A stretch of 64,000 nucleotides of DNA from Enhydrobacter aerosaccus (GCF_900167455.1 NZ_FUWJ01000001.1:1550001-1614000), one strand, 5' to 3'; shown: positions 1 through 9,435, counted from the stretch's first letter. Notes: generated by a model from the sequence alone, not told the origin. Translations and numbers: made by a program.

Positions 1-618
1 CTCATGCCGCAGCCACGCCGCGGCTTGCCGCACTTCCTCGTGCCCCTTGAGTTCTTCCGAGCCGACATTCAATACGCCGACGCGAGGTGTATCGAGGCCA
101 AGCAGCGTCTGGGCGAACACGCTTCCCATGACGGCGAATTCGGCCAGGTTCCCCGCATCGCATTCGACATTGGCGCCGAGGTCCAGCATCACGACCTCCC
201 CACGCCGAGTCGGCAGGAAGGAGGCCAAAGCCGGTCGGTGCGCGCCGGTCACCATGCGCATTGAGAACATCGAAATCGCCAACAGCGCGCCGGTATTGCC
301 TGCCGATACCACGCTATCGGCCCGGCCTTCCGTTGCGGCCTGCACTGCCAGCCACATGCTCGACTTGCGGCGACGGCGGACCGCCAGCGAGGGCTTGTCG
401 TCGGCCGTGACGACATCCTCGGCCGGCACGATCTCCAGCACCTGCGCGAGTCCTTTGCGCCGGTCGACCAGAGGCTTCAGCCTCGCAGGATCACCGAACA
501 GCAGATAGGTCGTGCCGGGATAGCGCTCGCGCGCAATATTGGCGCCCTCGACAACGACGTCGGGAGCGTGGTCGCCCCCCATGCCGTCGAGCGCCAGCAC
601 AACCTTGCCCGCGCTCAT
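1..618 (-). CDS. plsX: Phosphate acyltransferase PlsX (N-terminal part, cut by window edge)
   Basis: Makes acyl-phosphate from acyl-ACP for the PlsY step of phospholipid synthesis; a cytosolic, membrane-associated enzyme. The first 206 codons are present; the C-terminal part lies beyond base 1. The start ATG (618-616) opens with MSAGKVVLALDGMGGDHAP, the typical PlsX N-terminus, followed by the family segments SAGNTGALLA and LGANVECDAGNLAEFAVMG. It sits 52 bp downstream of rpmF on the same strand, the classic rpmF-plsX order that usually continues to fabH. The identification rests on these motifs and on the neighbours. Confidence 0.95.
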   Translation of the reverse strand, partial: MSAGKVVLALDGMGGDHAPDVVVEGANIARERYPGTTYLLFGDPARLKPLVDRRKGLAQVLEIVPAEDVVTADDKPSLAVRRRRKSSMWLAVQAATEGRADSVVSAGNTGALLAISMFSMRMVTGAHRPALASFLPTRRGEVVMLDLGANVECDAGNLAEFAVMGSVFAQTLLGLDTPRVGVLNVGSEELKGHEEVRQAAAWLRHE

Positions 619-670
619 CGGGGCGCTCCGCCTGTCGACTGCCAGCGCATCGCCGGCGGTGCGCTGCGGC

Positions 671-865
671 TTACTTCTCGGCCGACGCGCCGTCGGCCAG
701 GACCGGCATGTCCTCGCGGTAATAACCGCAATGCGAGCACACCGAGTGCGGCCGCTTGAGCTCGCCGCAATTCTTGCACTCGACATAGGCCATCGATGGC
801 AGCGCGTGGTGGGCGCGGCGCATGTTGCGGCGTGACTTGGAAACCTTCTTCTTGGGAACTGCCAT
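671..865 (-). CDS. rpmF: 50S ribosomal protein L32
   Basis: Small structural protein of the large ribosomal subunit, 64 residues, normal for bL32. It starts [20 protein letters not shown], the diagnostic bL32 N-terminus, and keeps the zinc-ribbon cysteines C30, C33, C43 and C46 (CxxC pairs), so it is the zinc-binding form. It lies between the DUF177 gene and plsX on the same strand, as in most bacteria. The 129 bp upstream gap to the DUF177 gene may carry its own promoter, but I see no clear boxes. Confidence 0.98.
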   Translation of the reverse strand: MAVPKKKVSKSRRNMRRAHHALPSMAYVECKNCGELKRPHSVCSHCGYYREDMPVLADGASAEK

Positions 866-994
866 AACAATCTCCAGATCGGACCGACACCTGTCGACGA
901 GACAACTGGCGCCAGCCCCAAAAACGCTGAGGCCGCGCTCTATAGGCGCGGCGGGCCGACTTCTCTAGCCAAATCGTTACATCATCGCAACAAT

Positions 995-1579
995 TTACCG
1001 GCCCTTGCGCGGTTTGTCCCGCAACGCCGCCAAGCCGGCAAAGGGATGGCGGCGCTGTTCCCCGCGGCCCGGGCGCTGATTCGACCGCGGTTTGGGCAAC
1101 ACGTCCTCCAGCTTCAGCCCCGCTTTGCGCGGATAAGGGTCCGCTGCCAGGGAGAGCTGCTCGGCGACAATTTCGCCGATATCGAGCAAATTTCCCGCCA
1201 GAGGCTCCGGGGCGTCAGCCTGCGCGTTGACCAGCGCTTCCCCGCTCTCCGGGTCGCGCTCTTCGGCCAAGCCTTGCTTGAAGACGATGCGGAAAGTCTC
1301 GTCCAGATCCTGAGTTACCGGCTCGAGGCTCAGAATGCAGGCCTGGACGATCTTCCCCCGCAGCCGTCCTTCGACCACCACCAGGTCTCCAGCGCGGCGA
1401 TCGACAGTCACTCTGGCGCTGAATGCCGGCAGGCTGAGGAATCCAAACCGACGCACCAGGGCGGCCCGCTCGGTCTCGCTGGCGACGATGTCCAGAGCCG
1501 CGCCGGATGGTCCCATGCGATCGACGTCGACGATTCTTTCCAGCTCTGATTTATGTTGTGGAACAGGCTCTTGTACCAT
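995..1579 (-). CDS. DUF177 (YceD-like) protein
   Basis: Protein of the DUF177/YceD family, 194 residues from the ATG at 1579-1577; the family is tied to 23S rRNA or large-subunit biogenesis and is nearly always upstream of rpmF. The region GKIVQACILSLEPVTQDLDE is the typical DUF177 core, and the C-terminus is basic (RPGRGEQRRHPFAGLAALR). The start was placed here because an in-frame longer reading, from 1648, would overlap the upstream chaperone gene by about 60 bp, and conservation begins after MVQEPVPQHKSELERIV. It lies 10 bp downstream of the CBP3-like gene. Confidence 0.88.
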   Translation of the reverse strand: MVQEPVPQHKSELERIVDVDRMGPSGAALDIVASETERAALVRRFGFLSLPAFSARVTVDRRAGDLVVVEGRLRGKIVQACILSLEPVTQDLDETFRIVFKQGLAEERDPESGEALVNAQADAPEPLAGNLLDIGEIVAEQLSLAADPYPRKAGLKLEDVLPKPRSNQRPGRGEQRRHPFAGLAALRDKPRKGR

Positions 1580-1589
1580 TTTCCTTACA

Positions 1590-2084
1590 CTACTTCGCGA
1601 GATCGTTTCGGGCCGTCGCGGCAAGCCGCTCGACTTCGCGGCGCACATACGCCTCCAAACGGGCTACGGCCGCATCCTCTGCAGGCGGCCTACCGCCATA
1701 GGCATTGCGGCGCAAGACCTGCGACAGGGATTCGGTGCCGCCGCCCAGCGCCTCCCGATATGCCAGCGCCCGGCCATGGAAGCCTTCGGCCATGATCTTG
1801 ATGCGACGGCCGACGCCCAGATCCTGTACGCCGATCTCGCGCAAAGTCAGGTCGAGATGGCGGAACATCACGTCGAAAAACGCCTGCCCCAGGAGCTCGC
1901 CGTCCGGCTCACGCCTCAGGCGATCGATCGTCAGGGCCGCATGCAGCGCCAGAGAATCGAAGCGGCCATCGAGCGTATCCGGGATGCCGCAGGTCTCGAA
2001 CAGTTCCGGCGCACGCGCACGCTCCGCGGTGACGCGATAGACGGCAGCGGCGAATTCGACTTCAGGCTTCTTGCGGCGAAACAC
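1590..2084 (-). CDS. Ubiquinol-cytochrome c chaperone family protein (CBP3-like)
   Basis: Matches the bacterial Ubiq_cyt_C_chap family, which in mitochondria (CBP3/UQCC1) helps cytochrome b assemble into complex bc1. Family segments are YRVTAERARAPELFETCGIP, DTLDGRFDSLALHA and EALGGGTESLSQVLRRNAYG. I chose the GTG at 2084 (VFRRKKPEVEFAAAVY) because a GGAG sequence lies six bases upstream and homologues as I recall them start with a similar MFRRK; an ATG at 2135 is the alternative. The latter start would add 17 residues and push the gene into the leader of divergent bamE. The gene is followed by DUF177, a common alphaproteobacterial arrangement. Confidence 0.85.
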   Translation of the reverse strand: MFRRKKPEVEFAAAVYRVTAERARAPELFETCGIPDTLDGRFDSLALHAALTIDRLRREPDGELLGQAFFDVMFRHLDLTLREIGVQDLGVGRRIKIMAEGFHGRALAYREALGGGTESLSQVLRRNAYGGRPPAEDAAVARLEAYVRREVERLAATARNDLAK

Positions 2085-2179
2085 CCTCTTCTCCCTCGCG
2101 GCGGTCCGCCTTGGTTGACCCGGCGACCGTGCCACGACATGTTGTGAACCCTCTTTCTACGGAACCCAAGAACAGGTCC

Positions 2180-2665
2180 ATGCGTCGCACCGTCCCGATC
2201 CTCCTCGTCGGCGTAGTTTCCGCTCCCCTTCTCCTTGCCGGATGCACGAACAACGAACAACTGCGCGGCTTCGCGCCCACGCCAGGCTCGGTAGAAAAGA
2301 TCGAGGTCGGGACACAAAGCCGCGACGATATCGTTCGCCTCATCGGCTCGCCCTCGGCGGTCGCCACCTTCAACCCGAACGTCTGGTACTACATCAGCGA
2401 GAAGCAGGACAGCTGGGGCCCGCTGAAGCCGTGGATCGTCGACCAGCAGGTGATGCAGCTCACGTTCAACGACAGCGGTCGTCTGCAGAACATCAAGAAA
2501 TACGATCAGGCCGATGGCCAGGACATCACGATGGTCTCGCGCATCACGCCTACGGCCGGTAAGGAGCTCACCGTGCTCGAGCAGATCCTAGGCAATGTCG
2601 GGCGCTTCACCACTCCGAGACAGGCCGGCAATCCTGGCGCGCCCACCAGCGGTGGCGGCATCTAA
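2180..2665 (+). CDS. bamE: Outer-membrane assembly lipoprotein BamE (SmpA/OmlA)
   Basis: Lipoprotein component of the BAM complex that inserts beta-barrel proteins in the outer membrane. The 161-residue product has a signal peptide of about 21 residues ending in the lipobox LLLAGC with C22 as the lipidated residue. The SmpA/OmlA core shows VGTQSRDDIVRLIGSPS and VWYYISEKQD, then VMQLTFNDSGRLQNIKKYD. The start ATG at 2180 was chosen because it gives a proper n-region (MRRTVPILLV); the frame is open further upstream to 2111. It is divergent from the CBP3-like gene and followed by a strong bidirectional terminator. Confidence 0.93.
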   Translation: MRRTVPILLVGVVSAPLLLAGCTNNEQLRGFAPTPGSVEKIEVGTQSRDDIVRLIGSPSAVATFNPNVWYYISEKQDSWGPLKPWIVDQQVMQLTFNDSGRLQNIKKYDQADGQDITMVSRITPTAGKELTVLEQILGNVGRFTTPRQAGNPGAPTSGGGI

Positions 2666-2684
2666 CTGCGGCTTCCTCCACGAA

Positions 2685-2718
2685 AAAAGCCCCGGTCATG
2701 GACCGGGGCTTTTCTTTT
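2685..2718. terminator. Bidirectional Rho-independent terminator between bamE and hppA
   Basis: A 13-bp perfect stem (2685-2697 with 2701-2713) with a three-base ATG loop, rich in CCCCGGTC/GACCGGGG. A-rich sequence lies on the left and CTTTTCTTTT on the right, so it can end transcription of bamE on the plus strand and of hppA on the minus strand. Confidence 0.92.
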
Positions 2719-2733
2719 GGCGGATTGCCTGCC

Positions 2734-4839
2734 TCAGTGGGCAAGCACCGCGAGCAGGAGCAAGGCCACGATATTCGTGATCTTGATCATCGGATTGACG
2801 GCCGGGCCGGACGTGTCCTTGTACGGATCGCCGACCGTATCGCCGGTCACCGCCGCCTTGTGCGCCTCGGAGCCCTTGCCGCCGAAGTGGCCTTCCTCGA
2901 TGTACTTCTTGGCATTGTCCCAGGCACCACCGCCCGCCGTCATGGAGATGGCGACGAAGATGCCGGTGACGATCACGCCGAGCAGCATGGCGCCGACGGC
3001 CGCGAAGGCATCGGCGCGGCCCGAGATGGCGCTGATCACGAAGAACAGCACGATCGGCGACAGCACCGGCAGGAGCGACGGGATCATCATCTCCTTGATG
3101 GCGGCCCGCGTCAGCATGTCGACGGCGCGGCCATAGTCCGGACGATCGGTCCCCTTCATGATGCCCGGCTTCTCGCGGAACTGCCTGCGCACCTCCTCGA
3201 CCACCGCCTGGGCGGCGCGGCCGACGGCCAGCATCGACATGCCGCCGAACAGGTAAGGCAGCAGGCCGCCGACCAGCAGGCCGACCACGACATACGGGTT
3301 CTTGAGCGAGAACTCGACGGTCTTAACCCCGAGCTTGCCCAGGCCCATGAAGTAGTCCAGGTCCGAGGTGTAGGCGGCGAACAGCACCAGCGCGCCGAGG
3401 CCCGCGGAGGCGATCGCATAGCCCTTGGTGACCGCCTTGGTGGTGTTGCCCACGGCGTCCAGCGCGTCGGTGTTCTTGCGCACTTCCTTCGGCAGGCCCG
3501 CCATCTCGGCGATGCCGCCGGCGTTGTCGGTGACAGGACCGTAGGCGTCCAGCGCCACCACCATGCCCGCAAGGGCGAGCATCGCGGTCGTCGCGATGGC
3601 GATCCCGAAAAGACCGGCCAGCACGTAGCAGATCACGATACCAGCGCAGATCAGGAGCGCAGGCATCGCCGTCGCTTCCATCGACATCGCGAGACCAGCG
3701 ATCACGTTGGTGCCATGGCCGGTGACCGAGGCCTGGGCCACGGCCTTAACCGGTCGATAGTCGGTGCCCGTATAGTACTCGGTGATCCACACGATCAGGC
3801 CGGTGATGGCGAGGCCGACCAGGGAGCACCAGAACAGCGCCATGCCGGTGAACGACCGGTCGCCGACCTTGAGCACCGTATCCATGCCGACGACATAGCT
3901 GGTGACGAACCAGATCGCGGGGATCGACAGAACGGCCGCCCAGATCACGCCCTTGTACATCGCCCACATGATCTTGCCGTCTTCGCCAAGCTTCACGAAG
4001 AAGGTGCCGATGATGGAGGTGATGATGCAGGCCCCGCCGATCGCCAGCGGATAGGCCATCAGCTTGGACACCAGCGCCGCGTCCGCCGAGAAGAAGATCG
4101 ACGCCAGCACCATGGTCGCGACCGTGGTCACGGCATAGGTCTCGAACAGGTCCGCCGCCATGCCGGCGCAGTCGCCGACATTGTCACCGACGTTGTCGGC
4201 GATGGTTGCCGGATTGCGGGGGTCATCTTCGGGAATGCCGGCCTCGACCTTGCCGACCATGTCGCCGCCTACGTCGGCTCCCTTGGTGAAGATGCCGCCA
4301 CCGAGACGGGCAAAGATCGAAATCAGCGACGCGCCGAAGCCGAGCGCCACCAGGGCGTCGACCATCTCGCGGCTTCCGGCCGCGACACCGAAGTGGCGCA
4401 GGAGCCCGTAGTAGCCGACGACGCCCAGCAGCGCGAGACCAGCCACGAGCATGCCGGTCACGGCACCGGACTTGAACGCGAGATCAAGCCCCTGGCCGAG
4501 ACTCTTCTGAGCCGCGACGGCGGTCCTGACATTGGCGCGCACCGACACGTTCATGCCGATGAAGCCGGTGGCTCCGGAAAGCACCGCACCGATCAGGAAG
4601 CCGCCGGCAGCAAGACCGCCCAACAGCAGGAACAGCAGGATCAGCACGACCACACCGACAATGGCGATCGTCGTGTACTGGCGGCGCAGATATGCCGCTG
4701 CGCCCTCCTGGACCGCTTGCGCGATCTCCTGCATACGCGGCGTGCCGGCATCGGCCGCCATGACCCTGGACGCTGTGACAACGCCATACAGGACGGCGAT
4801 CACACCGCATCCTATGACGGCCCAAAGAACGGAAGACAT
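2734..4839 (-). CDS. hppA: K+-independent membrane-bound proton-translocating pyrophosphatase
   Basis: Integral inner-membrane enzyme that couples hydrolysis of pyrophosphate to proton pumping; 701 residues, normal for the family, with about 16 membrane helices. The catalytic loop contains [20 protein letters not shown] and the matching acidic C-terminal motif [20 protein letters not shown]. The segment [12 protein letters not shown] has Lys at residue 468, the signature of the K+-independent class (K+-dependent enzymes have Ala there). The start ATG at 4839 was chosen over longer in-frame readings because it begins directly before the first helix ([20 protein letters not shown]). It stands alone and ends at the shared terminator with bamE. 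Confidence 0.97.
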   Translation of the reverse strand: MSSVLWAVIGCGVIAVLYGVVTASRVMAADAGTPRMQEIAQAVQEGAAAYLRRQYTTIAIVGVVVLILLFLLLGGLAAGGFLIGAVLSGATGFIGMNVSVRANVRTAVAAQKSLGQGLDLAFKSGAVTGMLVAGLALLGVVGYYGLLRHFGVAAGSREMVDALVALGFGASLISIFARLGGGIFTKGADVGGDMVGKVEAGIPEDDPRNPATIADNVGDNVGDCAGMAADLFETYAVTTVATMVLASIFFSADAALVSKLMAYPLAIGGACIITSIIGTFFVKLGEDGKIMWAMYKGVIWAAVLSIPAIWFVTSYVVGMDTVLKVGDRSFTGMALFWCSLVGLAITGLIVWITEYYTGTDYRPVKAVAQASVTGHGTNVIAGLAMSMEATAMPALLICAGIVICYVLAGLFGIAIATTAMLALAGMVVALDAYGPVTDNAGGIAEMAGLPKEVRKNTDALDAVGNTTKAVTKGYAIASAGLGALVLFAAYTSDLDYFMGLGKLGVKTVEFSLKNPYVVVGLLVGGLLPYLFGGMSMLAVGRAAQAVVEEVRRQFREKPGIMKGTDRPDYGRAVDMLTRAAIKEMMIPSLLPVLSPIVLFFVISAISGRADAFAAVGAMLLGVIVTGIFVAISMTAGGGAWDNAKKYIEEGHFGGKGSEAHKAAVTGDTVGDPYKDTSGPAVNPMIKITNIVALLLLAVLAH

Positions 4840-4995
4840 AAGTGTATACCCTAATTGTTTTTTGGCGTTCCTAAGCTCTTCGCAGCCGAAGCACTGACGT
4901 CTCCCCCGCCGCGATGCCGGCAAAAAAATGACAGAACGCCCCATGCCGCGCAACCTGCGCAGAGCAAAGAAACCCCGTCAGCTCAAGGGCTTGGC

Positions 4996-6234
4996 TTAGG
5001 CGTGAGACGGATTGCGGAGGCGGAAAAGGCCAATGACAAGCAGCGCGATGCAAACCAGCCCGAAGGCGACGTAGTTCAGCACCGCCCAGCCCTTCAATTC
5101 GAGGACCACAGAGGCCATCAGACTGGAGATCGTGGTGGTGCCGAACACGATGAAATCGTTGAACGCCTGGGCCTTACCGCGTTCAGACGGCCGGTAAGTC
5201 GTGGTCAGCAGGGTGGTCGCGCCGACGAACAGGAAATTCCAGCCAACGCCGTTCAGGCTGAGCGCTCCCCGAAAATTCCAGGCGGTCGTTCCCATCAGGG
5301 CGATCACGACACCCGCGATCAGCAGGGCTACGCCGGCAATCATCACATTGAACACGCCGAAACGCGCGATGAGATGCCCGGTAAAAAAGGCCGGGATGAA
5401 CATGCCCATGACATGGACGAAAATGGTCACCGGCGCTTCGGTCTTGTCGAGCCCGCATTGCACGATCGCCAGCGGGGAGGCCGCCATGACGAAGGACATC
5501 ACACCGAATGCAATCATGGCCCCGGAGGCTGCAACCATGTAGGTCGGCTGGGTAACGATCTCGAGCAGCGGCCGCTGCGGCGCGCTGGCATGGTCATCAT
5601 TCTTCACCACGGGAAATTCGATGAAGGTGAGAATGATGAACACGACGATATGTAAGCCGACCACCGCGACGAAGCTGGCCTGAAAGGTCGGCATCCAGAG
5701 TTCCGGAGTCCATCGCGCCAACGTCGGACCGATGAACCCGGCGACAATGCCACCGGCCGTCACATAGGAGATCGCTTGGGCGCGGAAATGAGGCGGCGCC
5801 AACTCGACCGCGGCGAACCGGTAGAGTTGCATATTGGCGATGGCAAAGCCCAACAGCAGGCCTCCCAGGCACATCACCGGGAAGCTGCCGATACCCAAAC
5901 CGATGGCCGAGCAGGAAGCTCCGATCATCCCGGCAACAGATCCAGTCCTGAAGCCAAGGCGCCGCCCGCGGCGCATCATCAGCATCGATGCCGGGAATAC
6001 CGACAGCATCACGCCGAGATGCTGCATGGTGACCGGCAGATTGGCCCACATGCGCATTTCCGGGGGAACGATCGTCAGCACGGCCAACGCCGCGGAGGCG
6101 AACATCAGTGTATTGCTACTCTGTGTCAGCGCCTGACACATCGCCAGCAGCGCGATGTTACGCAGCGAACGCCGAGGCATCCTGCTGCCGACATCAGCCC
6201 GTGCCGCTTCCTCAATCTTGGTCAGACCGTCCAT
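4996..6234 (-). CDS. MFS transporter
   Basis: Twelve-helix-type major facilitator carrier of 412 residues; substrate unknown. It shows an MRRGRRLGFRTGSVAGMIG loop between helices 2 and 3 (MFS motif A-like) and a YRPSERGKAQAFNDFIVFG segment in the C-terminal half, as seen in several uncharacterised proteobacterial MFS exporters. The ATG at 6234 (MDGLTKIEEAARADVG) is preferred to in-frame extensions up to 6327 because the extra N-terminus is low-complexity and basic. It follows the thiL operon on the same strand after 135 bp but is probably transcribed separately. Confidence 0.85.
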   Translation of the reverse strand: MDGLTKIEEAARADVGSRMPRRSLRNIALLAMCQALTQSSNTLMFASAALAVLTIVPPEMRMWANLPVTMQHLGVMLSVFPASMLMMRRGRRLGFRTGSVAGMIGASCSAIGLGIGSFPVMCLGGLLLGFAIANMQLYRFAAVELAPPHFRAQAISYVTAGGIVAGFIGPTLARWTPELWMPTFQASFVAVVGLHIVVFIILTFIEFPVVKNDDHASAPQRPLLEIVTQPTYMVAASGAMIAFGVMSFVMAASPLAIVQCGLDKTEAPVTIFVHVMGMFIPAFFTGHLIARFGVFNVMIAGVALLIAGVVIALMGTTAWNFRGALSLNGVGWNFLFVGATTLLTTTYRPSERGKAQAFNDFIVFGTTTISSLMASVVLELKGWAVLNYVAFGLVCIALLVIGLFRLRNPSHA

Positions 6235-6369
6235 TGGGCCGCACTCTAGTCGGCGCCGTCTGCCGCCCCAAGCAAATAGACCTGATCCAGCGAAGCAATG
6301 CTGCAAGGCTGCCATGAGAGCTGCCACGAGACGGGCCGCGTCTGTCGACTGGCCCTGCGAATGCCCCGG

Positions 6370-7335
6370 TCAGAAATGGACGTAGCCGGCGCGAGGCGCT
6401 CGCACGACGCGCCCTTCCACCGTCAGTCGAACTCCCCTGCCGCGCTCGAAAGTGCCGATTTTAGTTACCGGGACGTCCGCAGCCCGCGCGGCTGCGAGCA
6501 ACGCGTTGCGGCGCCGAGGGGGAATTGCCATGACGAGCTCGTAGTCGTCGCCCCCTCCCAGAACATTGGCCCACAGGGAAGGCTCGCCCCTGACCACCCG
6601 GCGTGCGGCAGCAGAGAGCGGAACGCGTTCGCGCTCGATCGTGACCGCGAGGCCAGACGCGTCGGCGATATGGCCCGCGTCCGCCAGCAGGCCGTCCGAG
6701 ACGTCCGCTGTCGCGTTGGCTATGCCCACGAGACGCGGACCGAGATCTGTGCGCGGTTGCGGAAGGCGATAGCGCCGTTCCAGTTGCAGACTCTTCAGTC
6801 GTCCGCGAGCGGCCAGGAGACCAAGCGCGCCATCGCCGATGGTCCCGCTGACCCACAGCTCGTCCCCAGGGCGAGCTCCGTCGCGAGCCAACCCCCTGCC
6901 CTTCGGGACGCGTCCGAAGGCTGTAATCGTAATGGTTGTCGGTCCCGGAGAGACGACGGTGTCACCGCCGCAGATCGCGATGCCATAACGGCGCTGATCT
7001 GCGGCGAGGCCTTGCGCGAAACCCGCGACCCATTTCTCGCGCCACCCTTTCTGAAGGGATAGCGACAGCTGATAGACGAACGGCGAAGAGCCTCCCGCGG
7101 CCAGATCCGAAAGACAGACTCTCAACGCTTTTGCCGCCACCCATTCGGGGCGCTCGTTGGCGAGGAAGTGAACGCCGGCCACGATGGTATCCGTCTTGAC
7201 CACGAGATCATGGCGCGCGTCCGACGGCAGGAAGGCGTTGTCACTCTTGAGGCCACGTGCACCCTGGAAATCCTTGGCCAGGGGCGCGAAATAGCGGGCG
7301 ATAAGCTCGAACTCGCCGAGTCGACCGCCCCTCAT
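6370..7335 (-). CDS. thiL: Thiamine-monophosphate kinase ThiL
   Basis: Phosphorylates thiamine monophosphate to thiamine pyrophosphate, the last step of the pathway; cytosolic dimer of the PurM/ThiL fold. The 321-residue sequence starts GEFELIARYFAPL and carries KTDTIVAGVHFLANERPEWV, ALRVCLSDLAAGGSSPFVYQ, GGDTVVSPGPTTITITAFG and ADVSDGLLADAGHIADASG, which are the metal and nucleotide binding segments of ThiL. It is the last gene of the rib-nusB operon, 5 bp after nusB; nusB-thiL is a conserved alphaproteobacterial pair. Confidence 0.95.
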   Translation of the reverse strand: MRGGRLGEFELIARYFAPLAKDFQGARGLKSDNAFLPSDARHDLVVKTDTIVAGVHFLANERPEWVAAKALRVCLSDLAAGGSSPFVYQLSLSLQKGWREKWVAGFAQGLAADQRRYGIAICGGDTVVSPGPTTITITAFGRVPKGRGLARDGARPGDELWVSGTIGDGALGLLAARGRLKSLQLERRYRLPQPRTDLGPRLVGIANATADVSDGLLADAGHIADASGLAVTIERERVPLSAAARRVVRGEPSLWANVLGGGDDYELVMAIPPRRRNALLAAARAADVPVTKIGTFERGRGVRLTVEGRVVRAPRAGYVHF

Positions 7336-7340
7336 CGGGG

Positions 7341-7808
7341 CTACTTGGTCAACTCGTCGCCGCGCACCTGATGCGCGACGCGATCGAGCACCGAATTGAC
7401 GAAGGTGGGCTCACCCTGGTCATAGAAGGCATGCGCGATCTCGACATATTCGTTGATCGCCACCTTCGGCGGCACGTCGTGCCGGTGCACCAGCTCGTAA
7501 GCGCCAGCCAGCAGGATTGCCCGCACCAGCCGATCGACGCGCCCCCAGCTCCAGTCCTTGGCCAGGGCAGCGGAAACCGTCTCCTGCAATTCCTCTTTGT
7601 GGCTTGCCGCGCCTTCGACGACATCCTTGAACAGCGGACGGTCGGCATCGCGGCGCATGCCCTCCTCGCCCGCTTCGCCGGTACGAACCTTCAGGAACTG
7701 CTCGATGATGTCGCCGGGCGCATCCTGTCCCTCCTGCCATTGATACAGGGCTTGGACCGCGGCCAGACGGGCGGCCTGACGCCGACTCGGAAGCCTGGGC
7801 TCGCTCAT
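7341..7808 (-). CDS. nusB: Transcription antitermination factor NusB
   Basis: RNA-binding helical protein that with NusE/S10 binds boxA in rRNA leaders. It is 155 residues from the ATG at 7808: RRQAARLAAVQALYQWQEG is the typical first helix and VDRLVRAILLAGAYELVHR and VAINEYVEIAHAFYDQGEP are diagnostic. The start ATG overlaps the ribH stop as ATGA, implying translational coupling; a second in-frame ATG at 7820 is possible but lies further into ribH. The ribH-nusB-thiL order is standard. Confidence 0.95.
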   Translation of the reverse strand: MSEPRLPSRRQAARLAAVQALYQWQEGQDAPGDIIEQFLKVRTGEAGEEGMRRDADRPLFKDVVEGAASHKEELQETVSAALAKDWSWGRVDRLVRAILLAGAYELVHRHDVPPKVAINEYVEIAHAFYDQGEPTFVNSVLDRVAHQVRGDELTK

Positions 7809-8281
7809 ATATTCCGCCATCGGCGGCCGAGTGCCACCATGGCAAGGCACGCATGGGCCGCATCTCCGCCCTTGTCGCCGCGATCGGTGAATGCGCGAGC
7901 CTTGGCCTGATCCATCGTCTCCACGGTCACGATGCCGTAGCCGATGGCGAGCTTCTTCTGGATCGCCAGATCCATCAGCCCGCGCGCACTCTCGCCGCAG
8001 ACATAATCATAATGGCTGGTTTCTCCGCGGATGACGCAGCCCAAGGCCACGAACCCATCGTAGCGGCCGGCAGCCAGTGCAATTGCCCCTGGAATCTCGA
8101 AAGCGCCGGGCACGGTGACACGTTCCGCGATCGCGCCATTCCTGGCGATCTCGCGTTCCGCACCCGCGATCAACTCGTCGGCGATCTCGGCATAATAATG
8201 GGACTCGACGATCAGGACGCGAGCGCCCTTGACGCCGTCGATGGCGGTACGCGCCGTCGGCGTTTCCGTTCGTGTCGACAT
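7805..8281 (-). CDS. ribH: 6,7-dimethyl-8-ribityllumazine synthase
   Basis: Condenses the RibB product dihydroxybutanone phosphate with the aminouracil intermediate to make lumazine, the riboflavin synthase substrate. The 158-residue product has the family segments VPGAFEIPGAIALAAG, GCVIRGETSHYDYVCGES and GYGIVTVETMDQAKARAF, and retains the catalytic His in the SHYDYV stretch. It lies 2 bp downstream of ribB(X) and shares an ATGA junction with nusB. Confidence 0.97.
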   Translation of the reverse strand: MSTRTETPTARTAIDGVKGARVLIVESHYYAEIADELIAGAEREIARNGAIAERVTVPGAFEIPGAIALAAGRYDGFVALGCVIRGETSHYDYVCGESARGLMDLAIQKKLAIGYGIVTVETMDQAKARAFTDRGDKGGDAAHACLAMVALGRRWRNI

Positions 8282-8283
8282 GT

Positions 8284-9435
8284 TCAGCTCGCAGTCCGTC
8301 CGGGAATGGGCTTCTGCCCGATCACCTTCAGGCCAAATCCTTCGAGGCCAACGATGCTCTTCTTGGCGTTGGTGAGCAGCACCATCTCCTTCACGCCAAG
8401 ATCGATCAGAATCTGGGCGCCGACCCCGTAGTCGCGCAACTCACCGCCGGCCGGTTCGATCGGCTCACCCGCGCGCCGACGTTGCTCGGAGAGCACGACG
8501 GTCAGAGGTTCGCGGATCAGCACGATGACGCCGCGCCCTTCCTTGGCAATGGCGCGCATCGATGCCTCGATCTCCCCGCCGCGGCCGCCACTGCGCTGCC
8601 CCAGCGTATCGGTGAAGATATTGACCGCATGCATGCGGACCATGACCGGCCCACCTGTCGCCGGATCGCCCTTCACCAAGGCGATGTGCTGCGCCATCGT
8701 CACCTTGTTGAGGTAGACGACGCAGCGGAAGTCACCGCCATAGGTGCTGTCCAGCACCGTATCGCTGATGCGCTTCACGATCGAATCGTAGCGCCGCCGG
8801 TAGGCGATCAGGTCGGAGATAGTGCCGATCTTGAGGCCGTGGCGCTGCGCGAAGGTGATCAGATCGTTGCGACGGGCCATCGTGCCGTCGTCGTTCATGA
8901 TCTCGCAGATCACGCCTGCCGGGGTGAGACCGGCCAGCCGCGCCAGATCGACGGCGGCCTCGGTATGGCCGGTACGCTCGAGCGTACCTCCCTCGCGAGC
9001 AACCAGCGGAAAGACATGTCCCGGCGTGACAATATCCTGCGGCCCACAGGAGGGATCGATCGCCACCGCGACAGTGCGAGCCCGATCGGCAGCGGAGATG
9101 CCGGTCGTTACCCCTTCTCGCGCCTCGATCGAGACCGTGAACGCAGTCTGGTGGCGCGTACCATTGTTCTGCGCCATCAGCGACAGGCCGAGTTGCTCCA
9201 CGCGCTCCCGGGTCAATGCCAGACAGATCAGGCCGCGGGCATGCTTGGCCATGAAATTAATGGCTTCGGCCGTCGCAAACTGAGCCGGCACAACCAGGTC
9301 GCCCTCGTTCTCCCGGTCCTCGTCGTCGACAAGGATGAACATCCGGCCCTTCCGGGCCTCCTCGATAATATCCTCGGCGGCGGCCTTCACTTCACTGAAG
9401 GTGATGCGCCAGGCATCCTTCTCGAGCGCGGTCAT
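8284..9435 (-). CDS. ribB: 3,4-dihydroxy-2-butanone-4-phosphate synthase with degenerate GTP cyclohydrolase II domain (RibBX type)
   Basis: The N-terminal half (about residues 12-215) is a complete RibB domain: FILVDDEDRENEGDLV, the AITFM-like region, TGISAADRA and GHTEAAVDLARLAGL are intact. The C-terminal half aligns to RibA but the zinc cysteines are missing: where RibA has HSECLTGD and the CDC ligands, this protein reads HAVNIFTD and SGGRGGE, and the EGRGIGL loop is altered to REPLTVVL. It therefore should make dihydroxybutanone phosphate only. Such RibBX proteins are known from Proteobacteria; a separate ribA must exist elsewhere. It overlaps ribE by four bases (ATGA). Confidence 0.93.
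   Translation of the reverse strand: MTALEKDAWRITFSEVKAAAEDIIEEARKGRMFILVDDEDRENEGDLVVPAQFATAEAINFMAKHARGLICLALTRERVEQLGLSLMAQNNGTRHQTAFTVSIEAREGVTTGISAADRARTVAVAIDPSCGPQDIVTPGHVFPLVAREGGTLERTGHTEAAVDLARLAGLTPAGVICEIMNDDGTMARRNDLITFAQRHGLKIGTISDLIAYRRRYDSIVKRISDTVLDSTYGGDFRCVVYLNKVTMAQHIALVKGDPATGGPVMVRMHAVNIFTDTLGQRSGGRGGEIEASMRAIAKEGRGVIVLIREPLTVVLSEQRRRAGEPIEPAGGELRDYGVGAQILIDLGVKEMVLLTNAKKSIVGLEGFGLKVIGQKPIPGRTAS

Noticed and set aside
2698..4854. Plus-strand frame of about 718 codons antisense to hppA
   Set aside because: It is the complement of a clearly conserved hppA and its sequence is His/Gln/Arg/Asp-rich, typical of a GC-rich shadow frame.
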